Shown piece after piece: positions 1 through 9,497 of a stretch of 64,000 nt of DNA. The stretch is taken from contig NZ_MUXX01000006.1 of the NCBI RefSeq assembly GCF_002015045.1, positions 71,263 to 135,262 of the forward strand. The letters are read 5' to 3'. Position numbers and translations under genes: made by a program. Positions within the stretch are counted from its first letter, which is position 1, and the number at the start of each line of letters is the position of its first letter. This DNA comes from Haemophilus paraphrohaemolyticus. Its GTDB lineage: Bacteria; Pseudomonadota; Gammaproteobacteria; Enterobacterales; Pasteurellaceae. The notes under the pieces are model-generated. The model ran no database searches, was not told where the DNA came from, and saw only the letters and a list, made by a program, of their open reading frames with translations.

Positions 1-2022
1 GCTTTTGCGATTTCGTCCGCAGGGGCAACGCTTTCTTTGGAATTTGGCTGGCTTTTTGTACCGCTTGCGGTGCTCAGCACCTTTATTTTGGTAATGCTCG
101 GCAGCATTGGGCAGCGTTATAGCACCATCGCTTTTGGTACGCTCGTTGTGTCTGTTTATGCCTCGCTGACCTACACTCCCGAAACTGCTTGGTACACCAA
201 TACTTTGCTGATTTTAGCGGGGGCATTGCTTTATGGTTTGGTGGCGATGTTGGTCTATATCGTCTTCCCAAACCGCACGGTGCAAGAGAATTTGGCGAAA
301 TCTTACGAAGCATTGGGCAGATATTTACAAGCGAAAGCTGCCTATTTTGATCCCGATGATGACGATGTCGACGCGAAACAGCGTGCTTTAGCACGCACGA
401 ATAGTGAAGTGATTCAGGCATTTGAACAGACTCGCGTGTCGCTTTTCTATCGCTTGCGCCGCCATAATCGCCAAACTCGGACGCAAAAAATGTTGCGTTA
501 TTACTACACCGCCCAAGATATTCTGGAACGAGCCAGTTCAAGCCATTATCAATATCACGAATTCTTCCAACAGCTTAAAAATAGCGATTTGATTTTTCGC
601 TTCCAACGTGTCTTGGAGCTGCAAGCCATGGCGTGCCAAAAAGTGGCAGTGGCATTGCGTTATGCGGAACATTATCAGCACAGTTCCCGCGGGGAAAAGG
701 CAATGCAAGGCTTATTTAATTCGCTCAATTATCATCAAGAACAGGGGCTAAAAAGTGCGTATCGCTGGCAATCGATCGCGGAAAATTTACGCAATATTGA
801 AAGCCAACTTTGCCAGATTGAGCACAGCCAAAGCGAACAAGAAGAGGGCATGGAACAAGCGGTTAAAATGAGCAATAAATTTGCATCTAGCAAATCACAG
901 CACCTTTCTAACCGCTTGTTGGCGGAAAATGTGTCAGGTTTTCGCAATATGTGGCAAACCATTCAAAGCCATTGCAACCTCTCATCGCAACTTTTTCGCC
1001 ATGCCATCCGTTTATCGGTCGTGGTAGGGTTGTGTAGTGCCATCGTGCCGATTTTCCATTTAGACGGCAAAGGCTACTGGGTGCTACTCACGGCAATTTT
1101 CGTCTGCCAGCCGAACTATTCGGCAACTAAGAAACGTTTAGGACAGCGAGTTATCGGTACTATCTTGGGCGTGTTGGTTGGGATGCTGTTGCGGGAATAT
1201 TACCTCACTTCCACGCTGGAAGCCGAGCTGGGCTTGATTGTGATTACCGCCAGCCTTTACACCTATTTCCGTTTCCGTCATTACAGTTTCTCAACCTTCT
1301 ACATCACGCTGTTGGTGTTGGTAAGCCTTGATATTATTGGTATTGGCGCAGATGAGGGTATTTTACCACGGGTGATTGATACGTTGGTCGGTACATCAAT
1401 TGCGTGGTTTGCCGTCTCTTTTATTTTCCCCGATTGGAAGTACATCAACCTCAAACAGAACTTGAAATCAACCGTGCTGGCAAGCAGTAACTACCTGCGA
1501 CACATCATCGCACAGCTGCAATTTGGCTATAACGAACAGTTGCCATACCGTAGTGCCCGCCGGGAAGTGCACAACTACATTTCTGCTTTGAGTTCTGCGG
1601 TGTCAAACCTAGATAGCGAGCCGAAAAAATACCAAGCGATTTCAGTAGTTGCCCCGAATTTACTAGGTATAAATTATACTTTGCTTGGCTATATTTCTGC
1701 ACTGGGTGCCTATCGCATCGCCAGCCCAATGCTGAATCAACAGGTGGATTTTTCAGCGATTTTCTTCTCACACGGACGGGAAGTCGCAACTATTATCGGG
1801 CAAATAGCAGAGGGCAAACGCTCTCCTGCAAAATTGGAAGCAAATTTGATCGCTATTGATAGCGATCTTGCCCAATTTGAGCAAACCCACCACGAAAAAC
1901 AAGACGAATTGAGTTTAGTGCTCATCCAACAATTACGCCTGATAGTACAGCTCCTTCCACAATTACAACATTTGATGAAAGAGAATGCACTAGGCGAATT
2001 GGAAAGAGAAACAGAAGAATAA
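1..2022 (+). CDS. yccS: YccS-type FUSC family inner-membrane protein (5' partial)
   Basis: The frame is open from base 1, so the gene begins upstream of the window; the TTG at 37 is only the first possible start inside it. About 673 residues are visible, against roughly 715 in E. coli YccS, so some 45-50 N-terminal residues are missing. The layout is that of the FUSC/YccS family: an N-terminal bundle of membrane helices, a long soluble middle region rich in charged helices (about residues 80-310), a second membrane bundle (about 320-470) with the family-like stretch KGYWVLLTAIFVCQPNYSAT, and a soluble tail. The family is thought to be efflux-like, but its substrate is unknown. A perfect hairpin terminator follows immediately. 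Confidence 0.88.
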   Translation, partial: AFAISSAGATLSLEFGWLFVPLAVLSTFILVMLGSIGQRYSTIAFGTLVVSVYASLTYTPETAWYTNTLLILAGALLYGLVAMLVYIVFPNRTVQENLAKSYEALGRYLQAKAAYFDPDDDDVDAKQRALARTNSEVIQAFEQTRVSLFYRLRRHNRQTRTQKMLRYYYTAQDILERASSSHYQYHEFFQQLKNSDLIFRFQRVLELQAMACQKVAVALRYAEHYQHSSRGEKAMQGLFNSLNYHQEQGLKSAYRWQSIAENLRNIESQLCQIEHSQSEQEEGMEQAVKMSNKFASSKSQHLSNRLLAENVSGFRNMWQTIQSHCNLSSQLFRHAIRLSVVVGLCSAIVPIFHLDGKGYWVLLTAIFVCQPNYSATKKRLGQRVIGTILGVLVGMLLREYYLTSTLEAELGLIVITASLYTYFRFRHYSFSTFYITLLVLVSLDIIGIGADEGILPRVIDTLVGTSIAWFAVSFIFPDWKYINLKQNLKSTVLASSNYLRHIIAQLQFGYNEQLPYRSARREVHNYISALSSAVSNLDSEPKKYQAISVVAPNLLGINYTLLGYISALGAYRIASPMLNQQVDFSAIFFSHGREVATIIGQIAEGKRSPAKLEANLIAIDSDLAQFEQTHHEKQDELSLVLIQQLRLIVQLLPQLQHLMKENALGELERETEE

Positions 2023-2032
2023 AATATTCTAA

Positions 2033-2057
2033 TGGCTAGGTTTTCTAGCCATTTTTT
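2033..2057 (+). terminator. Rho-independent terminator after yccS
   Basis: TGGCTAG (2033-2039) pairs perfectly with CTAGCCA (2045-2051) across a 5-base loop, followed by six T. It sits 10 bases after the yccS stop. Confidence 0.85.
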
Positions 2058-2129
2058 ATTCTGCTTTTCAGAATAGTTTATTCCCGTTTTATCGATTTTC
2101 CTGTCAGAAAAGCCATGTATAATCATGCT

Positions 2130-2252
2130 CAATAAAGAGCTATTTATCGAAGAAATAGAAATCCTCAACCACAAGCGAGCGAAATTTAGTGAAAGTAGCA
2201 CAATAAGTCTAGAATTGAGAAAAAGTGCGGTGAATTTCATCGCACTTTTTTT
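2130..2252 (+). ncRNA. Candidate small RNA or leader RNA
   Basis: A consensus -10 box TATAAT lies at 2118-2123, with a weak TTTTCC -35 sixteen bases upstream. About 100 bases later comes a strong terminator hairpin (2220-2252). No convincing protein is encoded between them. The promoter-to-terminator spacing suggests a short transcript of about 120 nt, either an independent sRNA or an attenuated leader for the membrane-protein gene at 2282. This is inference from signals only. Confidence 0.3.
2220..2252 (+). terminator. Rho-independent terminator containing a Hin-type uptake signal core
   Basis: AAAAAGTGCG (2220-2229) pairs with CGCACTTTTT (2241-2250), followed by more T. The left arm runs into AAGTGCGGT, the core of the Haemophilus-type uptake signal, which is unusual here because the rest of the window uses the Apl-type core. 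Confidence 0.75.
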
Positions 2253-2281
2253 GTATAATAAAAGAAAAACGGAGGAAAAAC

Positions 2282-2695
2282 GTGCAGCTCAAGAGTGCAA
2301 GAGAAGGCTTCTTTTTAGCGGGGCTTTATAACTTTATTGGTGTTTTAGGCTTTACCCAATTTTTTACTGATACCACTTTAATGGATAACGATCCGATTGT
2401 TTTCTCATGGCTCGGACAAATCTCTATTTTACTTTGGGGATTGGCGTATTGGTCGGTTGCCAAACATTTCTGGCAAGTACCTGTTTTACTTTGGGTTTTC
2501 TGCGTAGAAAAATTGGTTTACTTTGGGGCTTGGTTACATTGGTTGCTGACTACACCAGAAAAATTAGATGTGCTAGCAGGGCAATCGATGGTCTATTTCT
2601 GCTTTTTCGCGAGTTACGGCTTTGGCGATTTCCTCTTTGCGATTTTCTTTGCAAGAGTGGCAGTGGGGAGTATGAGGGGGAAGTTTGAGATTTGA
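2282..2695 (+). CDS. Small integral membrane protein of unknown function
   Basis: This is a 137-residue protein with about four hydrophobic segments (roughly residues 9-28, 42-60, 65-85 and 103-127) rich in aromatic residues. The start is GTG; I chose it because GGAGG lies at the right distance upstream, while the first ATG is about 33 codons inside and would remove the first membrane helix. It stands alone between yccS and hfq. I do not recognise the family. It may be regulated by the terminator at 2220-2252 if transcription comes from the promoter at 2118. Confidence 0.7.
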   Translation: MQLKSAREGFFLAGLYNFIGVLGFTQFFTDTTLMDNDPIVFSWLGQISILLWGLAYWSVAKHFWQVPVLLWVFCVEKLVYFGAWLHWLLTTPEKLDVLAGQSMVYFCFFASYGFGDFLFAIFFARVAVGSMRGKFEI

Positions 2696-2742
2696 GGCAA
2701 CTCATCGGACCCTGAAAATGATAGCGAACCAAATCGAAACGT

Positions 2743-2783
2743 GATAATATTTCGAGCGTAGAATTTGGTGTTCTACGCTCGAA
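2743..2783 (+). promoter_or_regulatory. Promoter-like box and 13-bp perfect hairpin in the hfq leader
   Basis: TTCGAGCGTAGAA (2751-2763) pairs perfectly with TTCTACGCTCGAA (2771-2783) around a 7-base loop. It is followed by A residues, not T, so it is not a normal terminator for either strand. A GATAAT box just before it (2743-2748) could start a transcript whose 5' end is this hairpin. The hfq start is 45 bases downstream. Confidence 0.5.
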
Positions 2784-2828
2784 AAAATGGAATTCCACAT
2801 AATAATAAAAAGCAAAGAGGAAATGAAT

Positions 2829-3113
2829 ATGGCAAAAGGTCAATCATTACAAGACCCTTACTTAAATGCACTACGTCGTGAACGTATTCCAGTTTCAATT
2901 TATTTAGTTAATGGAATCAAACTACAAGGACAGATCGAATCATTCGACCAATTCGTTATTTTATTGAAAAACACAGTAAGCCAAATGGTTTACAAACACG
3001 CGATTTCAACTGTGGTGCCTGCTCGAGCGATTTCTCACGGCAATAACCACAATTCACATGCCCCAGTGCAAGTGACACAAACCGTTGAAATTGTTGAAAA
3101 CGTAACGGAATAA
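2829..3113 (+). CDS. hfq: RNA chaperone Hfq
   Basis: This is a 94-residue Sm-like protein that forms a ring hexamer and helps small RNAs pair with mRNAs. The N-terminal stretch [13 protein letters not shown] and the Sm1/Sm2 motifs ([14 protein letters not shown], then [10 protein letters not shown]) are essentially those of E. coli Hfq; the C-terminal tail is short and ends in acidic residues. An ATG two codons upstream (2823) is also in frame, but MAKG is the conserved start and AAGAGGA precedes it well. In many gamma-proteobacteria miaA is upstream and hflX downstream. Here hflX follows but an unknown membrane protein precedes. Confidence 0.97.
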   Translation: MAKGQSLQDPYLNALRRERIPVSIYLVNGIKLQGQIESFDQFVILLKNTVSQMVYKHAISTVVPARAISHGNNHNSHAPVQVTQTVEIVENVTE

Positions 3114-3246
3114 GATTATTAACACCTCAAATCTTACTCAACATGATTTACCAAGCGATGATGAAAATCAGCCGCTTGGTTTCTCTCTTTCTAAAGACCA
3201 AAAAAATCCATCTCTTGAGCAGTCGCATCAAGCGGATAAAGCAATT

Positions 3247-4509
3247 TTGGTTCATCTCTATCTTTCCCAACAAAAAGACACCGAAAATCTGGTTGAATTT
3301 CACACTCTTGCTGAATCGGCAGGCGTAGAAATTTTAAGCACGCTAACCACTTCTCGTTCTAGCCCGCATATCACCTATTTTGTCGGTAAAGGCAAGGCGG
3401 AAGAGATTAAACAAGCGGTCGAAAATTTGGGGGCAACGCTCGTGCTGGTTAATCACGAATTAAGCCCTTCACAAACACGGAATTTGCAGTCTCTCTGCAA
3501 TTGTCGCGTGGTAGACAGGACAGGCTTGATTTTAGATATTTTCGCTCAGCGTGCTCGTAGCCACGAAGGGAAATTGCAGGTGGAATTGGCTCAGCTTAAA
3601 CATCTTGCTACTCGCTTAGTGCGTCGTTTGGGCAATCAAGACCAGCAGAAAGGTGGTGCTGTTGGCTTGCGTGGACCTGGGGAAACACAACTGGAAACCG
3701 ATCGCCGTTTGATTAAAGTACGCATTCAGCAGCTGCAAAATCGTTTGGCAAAAGTGAGCAAGCAACGCGAGCAAAATCGCAAAACTCGCCAGAAAGCAGA
3801 TATTCCGACCATCTCGCTTGTGGGCTATACCAATGCAGGAAAATCTAGCTTGTTTAATGCGATTACCCAAGCCGGCGTTTATGCTGCTGATCAGCTTTTT
3901 GCAACACTTGATCCAACGCTAAGAAGAATGCAAATTCAAGATGTGGGCACCACTATTCTTACTGATACCGTAGGTTTTATTCGCTTTTTGCCACACGATT
4001 TAGTCTCTGCATTTAAATCGACTTTACAAGAAACAGTTGAAGCCAGCCTCTTATTGCACGTGATTGATGTTGCAGATGAACGCAAAAATGAGAATATCCA
4101 AGCGGTAAATCAAGTATTGGAAGAGATTGGTGCTGTGGATATTCCGACTCTCTTGGTTTATAACAAAGTAGATAAACTAGACGACATTCAACCTTTTGTC
4201 GAACGTGATGATGAAGGAAAAGTAACGGCGGTTTACCTTTCTGCTCAATCTGGCGACGGTATTGATCTGCTTTTTGAAGCAATCCGCGAACGGTTACGCA
4301 ACGAATTAGTACAAGAAACGCTGCTTCTTCCGCCAACTATAGGCAATCTTTACACGCTTTTCAAACAACAAAATGGCATTAAAACCGAGCATTTCAATGA
4401 GTTTGGAGATCGCATTATCGATATTGAGATCGACAAAGTGCAGTGGAATAAATGGGCGAAACAATATCCTGAGTTGATGGAATGTGTGGAGTTGGCGAAG
4501 TGGGAGTAA
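3247..4509 (+). CDS. hflX: GTPase HflX (true start probably upstream of 3247)
   Basis: HflX is a ribosome-binding GTPase that splits stalled or heat-damaged 70S ribosomes. From the TTG at 3247 there are 420 residues: the HflX N-terminal domain with conserved [14 protein letters not shown] and [15 protein letters not shown] (about residues 91-155), then the G domain with G1 GYTNAGKS (193-200), G3 DTVGF and G4 NKVD. Comparison with E. coli HflX shows that the protein must begin before this TTG: the preceding codons read ADKAI, matching E. coli AVLVHIY. The frame is open back to 3106 but contains no ATG, GTG or TTG. ATT at 3115 has GGAA just upstream and may be the start. Confidence 0.9.
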   Translation: MVHLYLSQQKDTENLVEFHTLAESAGVEILSTLTTSRSSPHITYFVGKGKAEEIKQAVENLGATLVLVNHELSPSQTRNLQSLCNCRVVDRTGLILDIFAQRARSHEGKLQVELAQLKHLATRLVRRLGNQDQQKGGAVGLRGPGETQLETDRRLIKVRIQQLQNRLAKVSKQREQNRKTRQKADIPTISLVGYTNAGKSSLFNAITQAGVYAADQLFATLDPTLRRMQIQDVGTTILTDTVGFIRFLPHDLVSAFKSTLQETVEASLLLHVIDVADERKNENIQAVNQVLEEIGAVDIPTLLVYNKVDKLDDIQPFVERDDEGKVTAVYLSAQSGDGIDLLFEAIRERLRNELVQETLLLPPTIGNLYTLFKQQNGIKTEHFNEFGDRIIDIEIDKVQWNKWAKQYPELMECVELAKWE

Positions 4510-4543
4510 AATAGACCTCCAAGATTAGTTTCCATCATTAAAA

Positions 4544-5521
4544 ATGACCCAAACACAAAAACTTAACACCGCTCTTTTTTCGCTTTTGCTGCTAATTATT
4601 GGCTTTGCGGTTTACCATCAACTTGATAGCTTCATTGCACTCAAAAACGCGGATGGCATTCTTACCGATATGCGTTCGCTAGTGCTGCTTGATATTCGCC
4701 TGCCACGTATTGGCTTAGCTATCCTCACGGGGGGAAGCCTTGCGTTGGCGGGCAATGCGATGCAAGGGATTTTCCAAAATCCGCTGGCAAGTCCTGGGTT
4801 ACTTGGAAGCAGTTCAGGGGCAACCACCGCGAGCGTGATGATTCTCTATTATTTCTCTGCACCTTTTACCGTGCTACTTTTCGGCGGTATTGCTGGGGCG
4901 TTATTGAGCTTTTTGATTGTTTATTTGATTGCTAAAAATCATGGCACAACAGCAATGATCTTGAGCGGATTGGCGGTAAATATGTTGCTTTCGGCAGCGA
5001 TAGCTTTACTGCTTTCCAACGCTGAAAGCCCGTGGGCGTTAGCAGAACTTTACCGCTGGCTGCAAGGCTCGCTCGTGTGGGCGAAGATCGACACGCTCTT
5101 GATTTCCTTGCCGATTGTGTTGCTCGGCTTAGTTTGTTTATACCGAGAACGCCGCTACATCGATTTACTCACCTTCGGCGAAGAAACCGCCTCGACTATG
5201 GGCATCGACCCTAAACGCAGCTTTTTTATCACCACGTTTGGCGTTGCTTTATTGGTCGGTGCGACCATTCCGCAAACAGGCACGATAGGTTTTATCGGCT
5301 TAATCGCCCCGCATTTTGCCCGCATTTTGTTGAAACAACGCCCGTCGCAACTTTACCTCACCAGCGGTTTGCTTGGTGCATTATTGCTGCTTGTGGCAGA
5401 TCTCTGCGTGCAATATATCCCGCTTTTTTCGCACATCTACATCGGCACGCTCACGGCGATTATCGGCGCACCGTGTTTGATTTGGATTTTACTGACAGAG
5501 CAAAGAAAACTTGCACGCTAA
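4544..5521 (+). CDS. FecCD-family iron-chelate ABC transporter permease
   Basis: This 325-residue polytopic membrane protein of the BtuC/FecCD family forms the inner-membrane channel for siderophore, haem or cobalamin uptake. Typical family stretches are visible: RLPRIGLAILTGGSLALAGNAMQG and NPLASPGLLGSSSGA in the first third, then GTIGFIGLIAPHFAR near residue 250-265 (the ATPase-coupling region). About nine to ten membrane helices are expected. No ATPase or substrate-binding gene adjoins it, which is unusual because these permeases normally sit with both. The substrate cannot be told from the sequence. Confidence 0.88.
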   Translation: MTQTQKLNTALFSLLLLIIGFAVYHQLDSFIALKNADGILTDMRSLVLLDIRLPRIGLAILTGGSLALAGNAMQGIFQNPLASPGLLGSSSGATTASVMILYYFSAPFTVLLFGGIAGALLSFLIVYLIAKNHGTTAMILSGLAVNMLLSAAIALLLSNAESPWALAELYRWLQGSLVWAKIDTLLISLPIVLLGLVCLYRERRYIDLLTFGEETASTMGIDPKRSFFITTFGVALLVGATIPQTGTIGFIGLIAPHFARILLKQRPSQLYLTSGLLGALLLLVADLCVQYIPLFSHIYIGTLTAIIGAPCLIWILLTEQRKLAR

Positions 5522-5645
5522 TTGCAAAAATATGGCCAAATTTGACCGCTTGTATGCTCGTTTGCAATTAACAGGATTTTAGGTTGCTTTAAGAAACACA
5601 GTTGCTACAATGTTGAAGTCAAAATAACGCATTTTTTAGAATAAA

Positions 5646-6197
5646 ATGAAAAGACTGCCCGAAATTAAATTTGTTTCTGTGATTGCAAAAACTGCGATTT
5701 TTGAAGTGCAAGCGGTCGATTTACGCTTTTCTAATGGCGAAGAGCGTACATATGAGCGCCTTACGCCACAACGCCGCTCTTCGGTGATGGTGTTGCCAAT
5801 TCACAAGGGCAATTTGATTTTCGTGCGAGAATATGCGGTGGGATCTGAGCGTTATGAACTCACCTTTCCGAAAGGAATTGTAGATGTGGGCGAAGAACCG
5901 ATTGAAAGTGCCAACCGAGAATTGCAAGAAGAGGTTGGTTTTGGTGCACGTAAAATTGAGCCGTTGCGGAGTTTATACAGCAGTCCAAGTCATATGTTTG
6001 GCTTAATGCACGTTTTTGTGGCAGAAGACCTTTACCCATCCAAACTTGAGGGCGATGAGCCTGAACCGCTTGAGCTGGTTTATTATCCGTTGGCGAAAAT
6101 CGACGAATTACTCGCCTCTCCCGATTTTGCCGAAGCCAGAAATTTATCCGCCCTCTTTTTATTAAAAGCATATTTAAATAAGAATACGGAAAAATAG
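5646..6197 (+). CDS. nudE: ADP compounds hydrolase NudE
   Basis: This 183-residue Nudix hydrolase resembles E. coli NudE closely over its whole length (about 186 residues), including REYAVGSERYEL and EGDEPEPL. It cleaves ADP-ribose, Ap3A and NADH-type substrates. The Nudix box spans about residues 77-99, with the catalytic RE-x2-EE core (RELQEEVGFG). The cysQ gene follows after 18 bases, an arrangement shared with relatives, so the two are probably co-transcribed. Confidence 0.93.
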   Translation: MKRLPEIKFVSVIAKTAIFEVQAVDLRFSNGEERTYERLTPQRRSSVMVLPIHKGNLIFVREYAVGSERYELTFPKGIVDVGEEPIESANRELQEEVGFGARKIEPLRSLYSSPSHMFGLMHVFVAEDLYPSKLEGDEPEPLELVYYPLAKIDELLASPDFAEARNLSALFLLKAYLNKNTEK

Positions 6198-6215
6198 AGA
6201 AAAAAGGACGGAACT

Positions 6216-7046
6216 ATGCAAACACTTAATCAATACTTGCTGGATAAAATCGTGCAAATTGCTCAACAAGCAGGCAATCATCTCAAAGATTTTTATGCGA
6301 AATCGGTGGAGGTACATATTAAATCGGACAAAACGCCTGTCACCGAGGCGGATCTTTTTTTGAGCCAATTTATCACGGAACAGTTAAAACAGCTCACGCC
6401 AGATGTGCCCGTACTTTCAGAAGAAAATTGCGATATTGCCTTTGAAGAGCGTCAAAAATGGGACGAATATTGGATTATCGACCCACTGGATGGCACGCAA
6501 CAATTTATCAATCGTACTGATCAATTTGCGGTAATTATTGCTCTTGTGCAAAAACAAGAGGGTAAAAATCGCCCAGTCTTAGGCGTTATTCACGCCCCTA
6601 TTATTGAAAAGACCTATTTCGCTATGCAGCATCACGGATGCTTTGTGCAAAAAGAGGGCGAAATTCAACCGCTTCACACCATCAAACAAGCCGATCACAG
6701 CGAACACAATTTACATATTGCGATTGGATTTGTGCATCCAGATCATATCGAAGATAATCTTATTCCACCTTATCAAGCCACCTTTATGGAATATGGATCA
6801 AGCAGCTTGAAATCAGGCTTGGTAGCAGAAAATATCACCGATTGCTATATTCGTTTTGGCGATACGGGTGAGTGGGACACGGCAGCATCTGAAATTTTAT
6901 TAAGTGAGTTGGGCGGCGAGATTTTTGATTTGCATTTTAATCCTCTTAGCTACAACGAACGAGAAACCCTGATTAACCCTTATTTCATTATGGTTCGTGA
7001 TAAAACGCGCGATTGGCAGACTATCTTTCAATTTAATAAGTCGTAG
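6216..7046 (+). CDS. cysQ: 3'(2'),5'-bisphosphate nucleotidase CysQ
   Basis: This 276-residue member of the inositol-monophosphatase superfamily hydrolyses PAP to AMP, removing a by-product of sulfate assimilation and sulfotransfer. The metal-binding motifs are present: E69-E70 in LSEEN, DPLDGT at about 89-94, and the late WDTAASEILLSELGG. The start ATG has AAAAGGACGG upstream. It follows nudE in the same orientation with an 18-base gap. Confidence 0.93.
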   Translation: MQTLNQYLLDKIVQIAQQAGNHLKDFYAKSVEVHIKSDKTPVTEADLFLSQFITEQLKQLTPDVPVLSEENCDIAFEERQKWDEYWIIDPLDGTQQFINRTDQFAVIIALVQKQEGKNRPVLGVIHAPIIEKTYFAMQHHGCFVQKEGEIQPLHTIKQADHSEHNLHIAIGFVHPDHIEDNLIPPYQATFMEYGSSSLKSGLVAENITDCYIRFGDTGEWDTAASEILLSELGGEIFDLHFNPLSYNERETLINPYFIMVRDKTRDWQTIFQFNKS

Positions 7047-7117
7047 CGATTAGCAAAACGATTTAAAATGTTGCATTATTGTAAAATTTATAAAATATAA
7101 GAACATTAGGACAAAAT

Positions 7118-8602
7118 ATGAACGTAGAAAATTGTTGTATTGTTATTTTTGGGGCATCGGGGGATTTAACCTTCCGTAAGCTCATCCCTGCACTTTATAA
7201 CTTACATAAAGTCGGCAGACTAGGCGAGCATTTTTCCGTATTAGGCGTGGCTCGTACGGAGTTTAGCGATGAACAATTTCGCGAAAAAATGCGTGATGCG
7301 TTAATTAAATTTGAGAACGCAAGCGGTGAAACTTTAGATGAATTTTGCAGCCATCTTTATTATCAAGCGGTAAACACTTCAGACGCATTGGATTACGTAA
7401 AACTCTTGCCTCGCCTTGATAATTTACACGACAAATACGGCAGTGCTGGCAATACGCTTTACTATCTTTCAACCCCACCAAGTTTATATGGTGTCATCCC
7501 AGAATGCTTGGCAGCACACGGCTTAACTACCGAAGAGTTCGGCTGGAAACGCATTATCGTGGAAAAACCATTCGGTTATGATATTCAAACCGCAAAAGCG
7601 TTGGACGTGCAAATTCACCGTTTCTTCGAAGAGCATCAAATCTACCGTATCGACCACTATTTAGGCAAAGAAACCGTACAAAATTTGCTCGTATTGCGCT
7701 TCTCAAACGGCTTATTCGAACCACTTTGGAACCGCAATTACATTGATTATGTGGAAATCACAGGAGCAGAATCAATTGGCGTGGAAGAACGTGGCGGCTA
7801 TTACGATGGCTCGGGTGCGATGCGTGATATGTTCCAAAACCACTTATTGCAAGTGCTTGCCATGGTTGCGATGGAGCCGCCAGCGATTATCAACGCGGAT
7901 GCAATGCGTGATGAAGTGGCAAAAGTGCTTTACTGCTTGCACCCGCTTTCTGACGAAGATTTGAAAAATAACCTTGTGCTTGGACAATACACCGCCGCAG
8001 AAATTGATGGTGAAATGGCAAAAGGTTATTTGGAAGAGAAAGGTGTGCCAGAAGATTCCAACACGGAAACCTTTATGGCATTAAAATGTGAAATCGATAA
8101 CTGGCGTTGGGCGGGTGTTCCTTTTTATGTTCGCACAGGCAAACGATTACCAACCCGCGTAACGGAAGTGGTCATCCATTTCAAAACTACACCTCATCCC
8201 GTGTTTAGCCAAAATGCGCCTGAAAATAAATTGATTATTCGTGTGCAACCTGATGAAGGTATCTCAATGCGTTTTGGTTTGAAAAAACCAGGCGCAGGAT
8301 TTGAGGCAAAAGAAGTTTCAATGGATTTCCGTTATGCTGATTTAGCTTCTCCAAGTCTTCTCACTGCCTACGAACGTTTATTGTTAGACGCAATGAAAGG
8401 CGATGCCACCCTATTTGCCCGCACTGATGCAGTGCACGCGTGTTGGAAATTTGTGCAGCCTATTTTGGATTATAAAGCCCAAAATGGTCGTGTGTATGAA
8501 TATGAAGCAGGCACTTGGGGGCCAAAAGAAGCGGATAAGTTGATCGCCAAACACGGCAGAGTATGGCGTAAGCCTTCAGGTGTGATGAAGAAAAAAGTGT
8601 AA
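7118..8602 (+). CDS. zwf: Glucose-6-phosphate 1-dehydrogenase
   Basis: This 494-residue enzyme oxidises glucose-6-phosphate to 6-phosphoglucono-lactone with NADP, the entry of the oxidative pentose phosphate pathway. The cofactor motif GASGDLT is at residues 12-18 and the substrate-binding signature RIDHYLGKE at about 178-186; EKPFG precedes it. The length is normal. It is followed by a strong hairpin at 8611-8635 and then pgl, whose product catalyses the next step; gnd lies 3 kb further on. Confidence 0.97.
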   Translation: MNVENCCIVIFGASGDLTFRKLIPALYNLHKVGRLGEHFSVLGVARTEFSDEQFREKMRDALIKFENASGETLDEFCSHLYYQAVNTSDALDYVKLLPRLDNLHDKYGSAGNTLYYLSTPPSLYGVIPECLAAHGLTTEEFGWKRIIVEKPFGYDIQTAKALDVQIHRFFEEHQIYRIDHYLGKETVQNLLVLRFSNGLFEPLWNRNYIDYVEITGAESIGVEERGGYYDGSGAMRDMFQNHLLQVLAMVAMEPPAIINADAMRDEVAKVLYCLHPLSDEDLKNNLVLGQYTAAEIDGEMAKGYLEEKGVPEDSNTETFMALKCEIDNWRWAGVPFYVRTGKRLPTRVTEVVIHFKTTPHPVFSQNAPENKLIIRVQPDEGISMRFGLKKPGAGFEAKEVSMDFRYADLASPSLLTAYERLLLDAMKGDATLFARTDAVHACWKFVQPILDYKAQNGRVYEYEAGTWGPKEADKLIAKHGRVWRKPSGVMKKKV

Positions 8603-8610
8603 TGAATTTA

Positions 8611-8635
8611 CCCCTCTCCCTTTGTGGGAGAGGGG
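8611..8635. repeat. Short dispersed hairpin element, copy 1
   Basis: CCCCTCTCCC (8611-8620) pairs with GGGAGAGGGG (8626-8635) around TTTGT. A related element at 10290-10308 has arms CTCTCCC/GGGAGAG, and a looser one lies at 8725-8747. There is no T run, so it is more likely a small repetitive palindrome than a terminator, although it may still stall or protect mRNA between zwf and pgl. Confidence 0.6.
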
Positions 8636-8765
8636 TAAGCGATGCATTTTTATCACTCTTTTGCAAAATTAATATCGTAGCCCCTTTTTTCAGATGAAAA
8701 TTGCCTTACACAATTGCCATCAGCCTCTCTCCCACAACAAGAGAGAGTATTATAGAGAATCTAAA

Positions 8766-9464
8766 ATGAAAAAAGTTATCTTCCCTACTGCTCAACAAGC
8801 GGTCGAAAAAATCGCTCAGGAATTGAAAGCATATAGCGAACAACATCGCCCTGTGCATATCTCTCTTTCTGGCGGTTCAACTCCAAAATTATTATTTAAA
8901 ACCTTAGCTCAAGCTCCGTTTGCCAATGAAATTCAATGGCAAAATCTCCATTTCTGGTGGGGGGACGATCGTATGGTTCCACCACAAGATCCTGAAAGCA
9001 ATTATGGTGAAGTACAAAAACTGCTCTTCGATCACATCCAAATTCCTGCCGAGAACATTCACCGCATTCGTGGTGAAGAAAACGTCGAGCAAGAATTGGT
9101 AAGATTTTCGCAAGAATTGACCGCTTGCGTGCCAGATTTAGCCTTCGATTGGATTATTCTTGGAATGGGCAACGACGGACACACCGCGTCGCTTTTCCCA
9201 CATCAAACCAACTTTGATAATCCCAATGTTGCGGTGATTGCCAAACACCCTGAAACAGGACAAATTCGCATTTCTAAAACTGCGAAATTATTGGAAAACG
9301 CTAAACGTATTACTTACTTAGTGACAGGGGCGGCGAAAGCGGAAATTTTGAAAGAAATCCAAGAAACGCCCGCAGAAAACTTGCCTTATCCAGCCGCGAA
9401 AATTCAGGCAAAAAATGGCGTGACAGAATGGTACTTGGATAAAACGGCAGCTAAATTGCTATAA
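8766..9464 (+). CDS. pgl: 6-phosphogluconolactonase
   Basis: This 232-residue DevB/SOL-type lactonase hydrolyses 6-phosphoglucono-lactone to 6-phosphogluconate. Family stretches are visible: ISLSGGSTPK near residue 37-46, WWGDDRMVPPQDPESNYG near 68-85, and LGMGNDGHTASLFP near 135-150. I chose the ATG at 8766 (MKKVIFPTA) over an in-frame ATG at 8694, because the earlier one would add residues encoded by the intergenic repeat and the 8766 start gives the usual family length. Confidence 0.94.
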   Translation: MKKVIFPTAQQAVEKIAQELKAYSEQHRPVHISLSGGSTPKLLFKTLAQAPFANEIQWQNLHFWWGDDRMVPPQDPESNYGEVQKLLFDHIQIPAENIHRIRGEENVEQELVRFSQELTACVPDLAFDWIILGMGNDGHTASLFPHQTNFDNPNVAVIAKHPETGQIRISKTAKLLENAKRITYLVTGAAKAEILKEIQETPAENLPYPAAKIQAKNGVTEWYLDKTAAKLL

Positions 9465-9497
9465 CAAGTTGAGTATCAAATATCACAGGCTTGCAAA

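Noticed and set aside
1737-2240. Minus-strand open frame overlapping the end of yccS
   Set aside because: It is antisense to yccS and spans two terminators; no family resemblance.
2125-2331. Open frame upstream of the 2282 gene
   Set aside because: It runs through a strong terminator and overlaps the next gene; no ribosome binding site.
3143-3328. ATG-started frame overlapping the hflX start
   Set aside because: Its product has no HflX similarity; the real HflX residues are in another frame. It could only matter if a frameshift exists.
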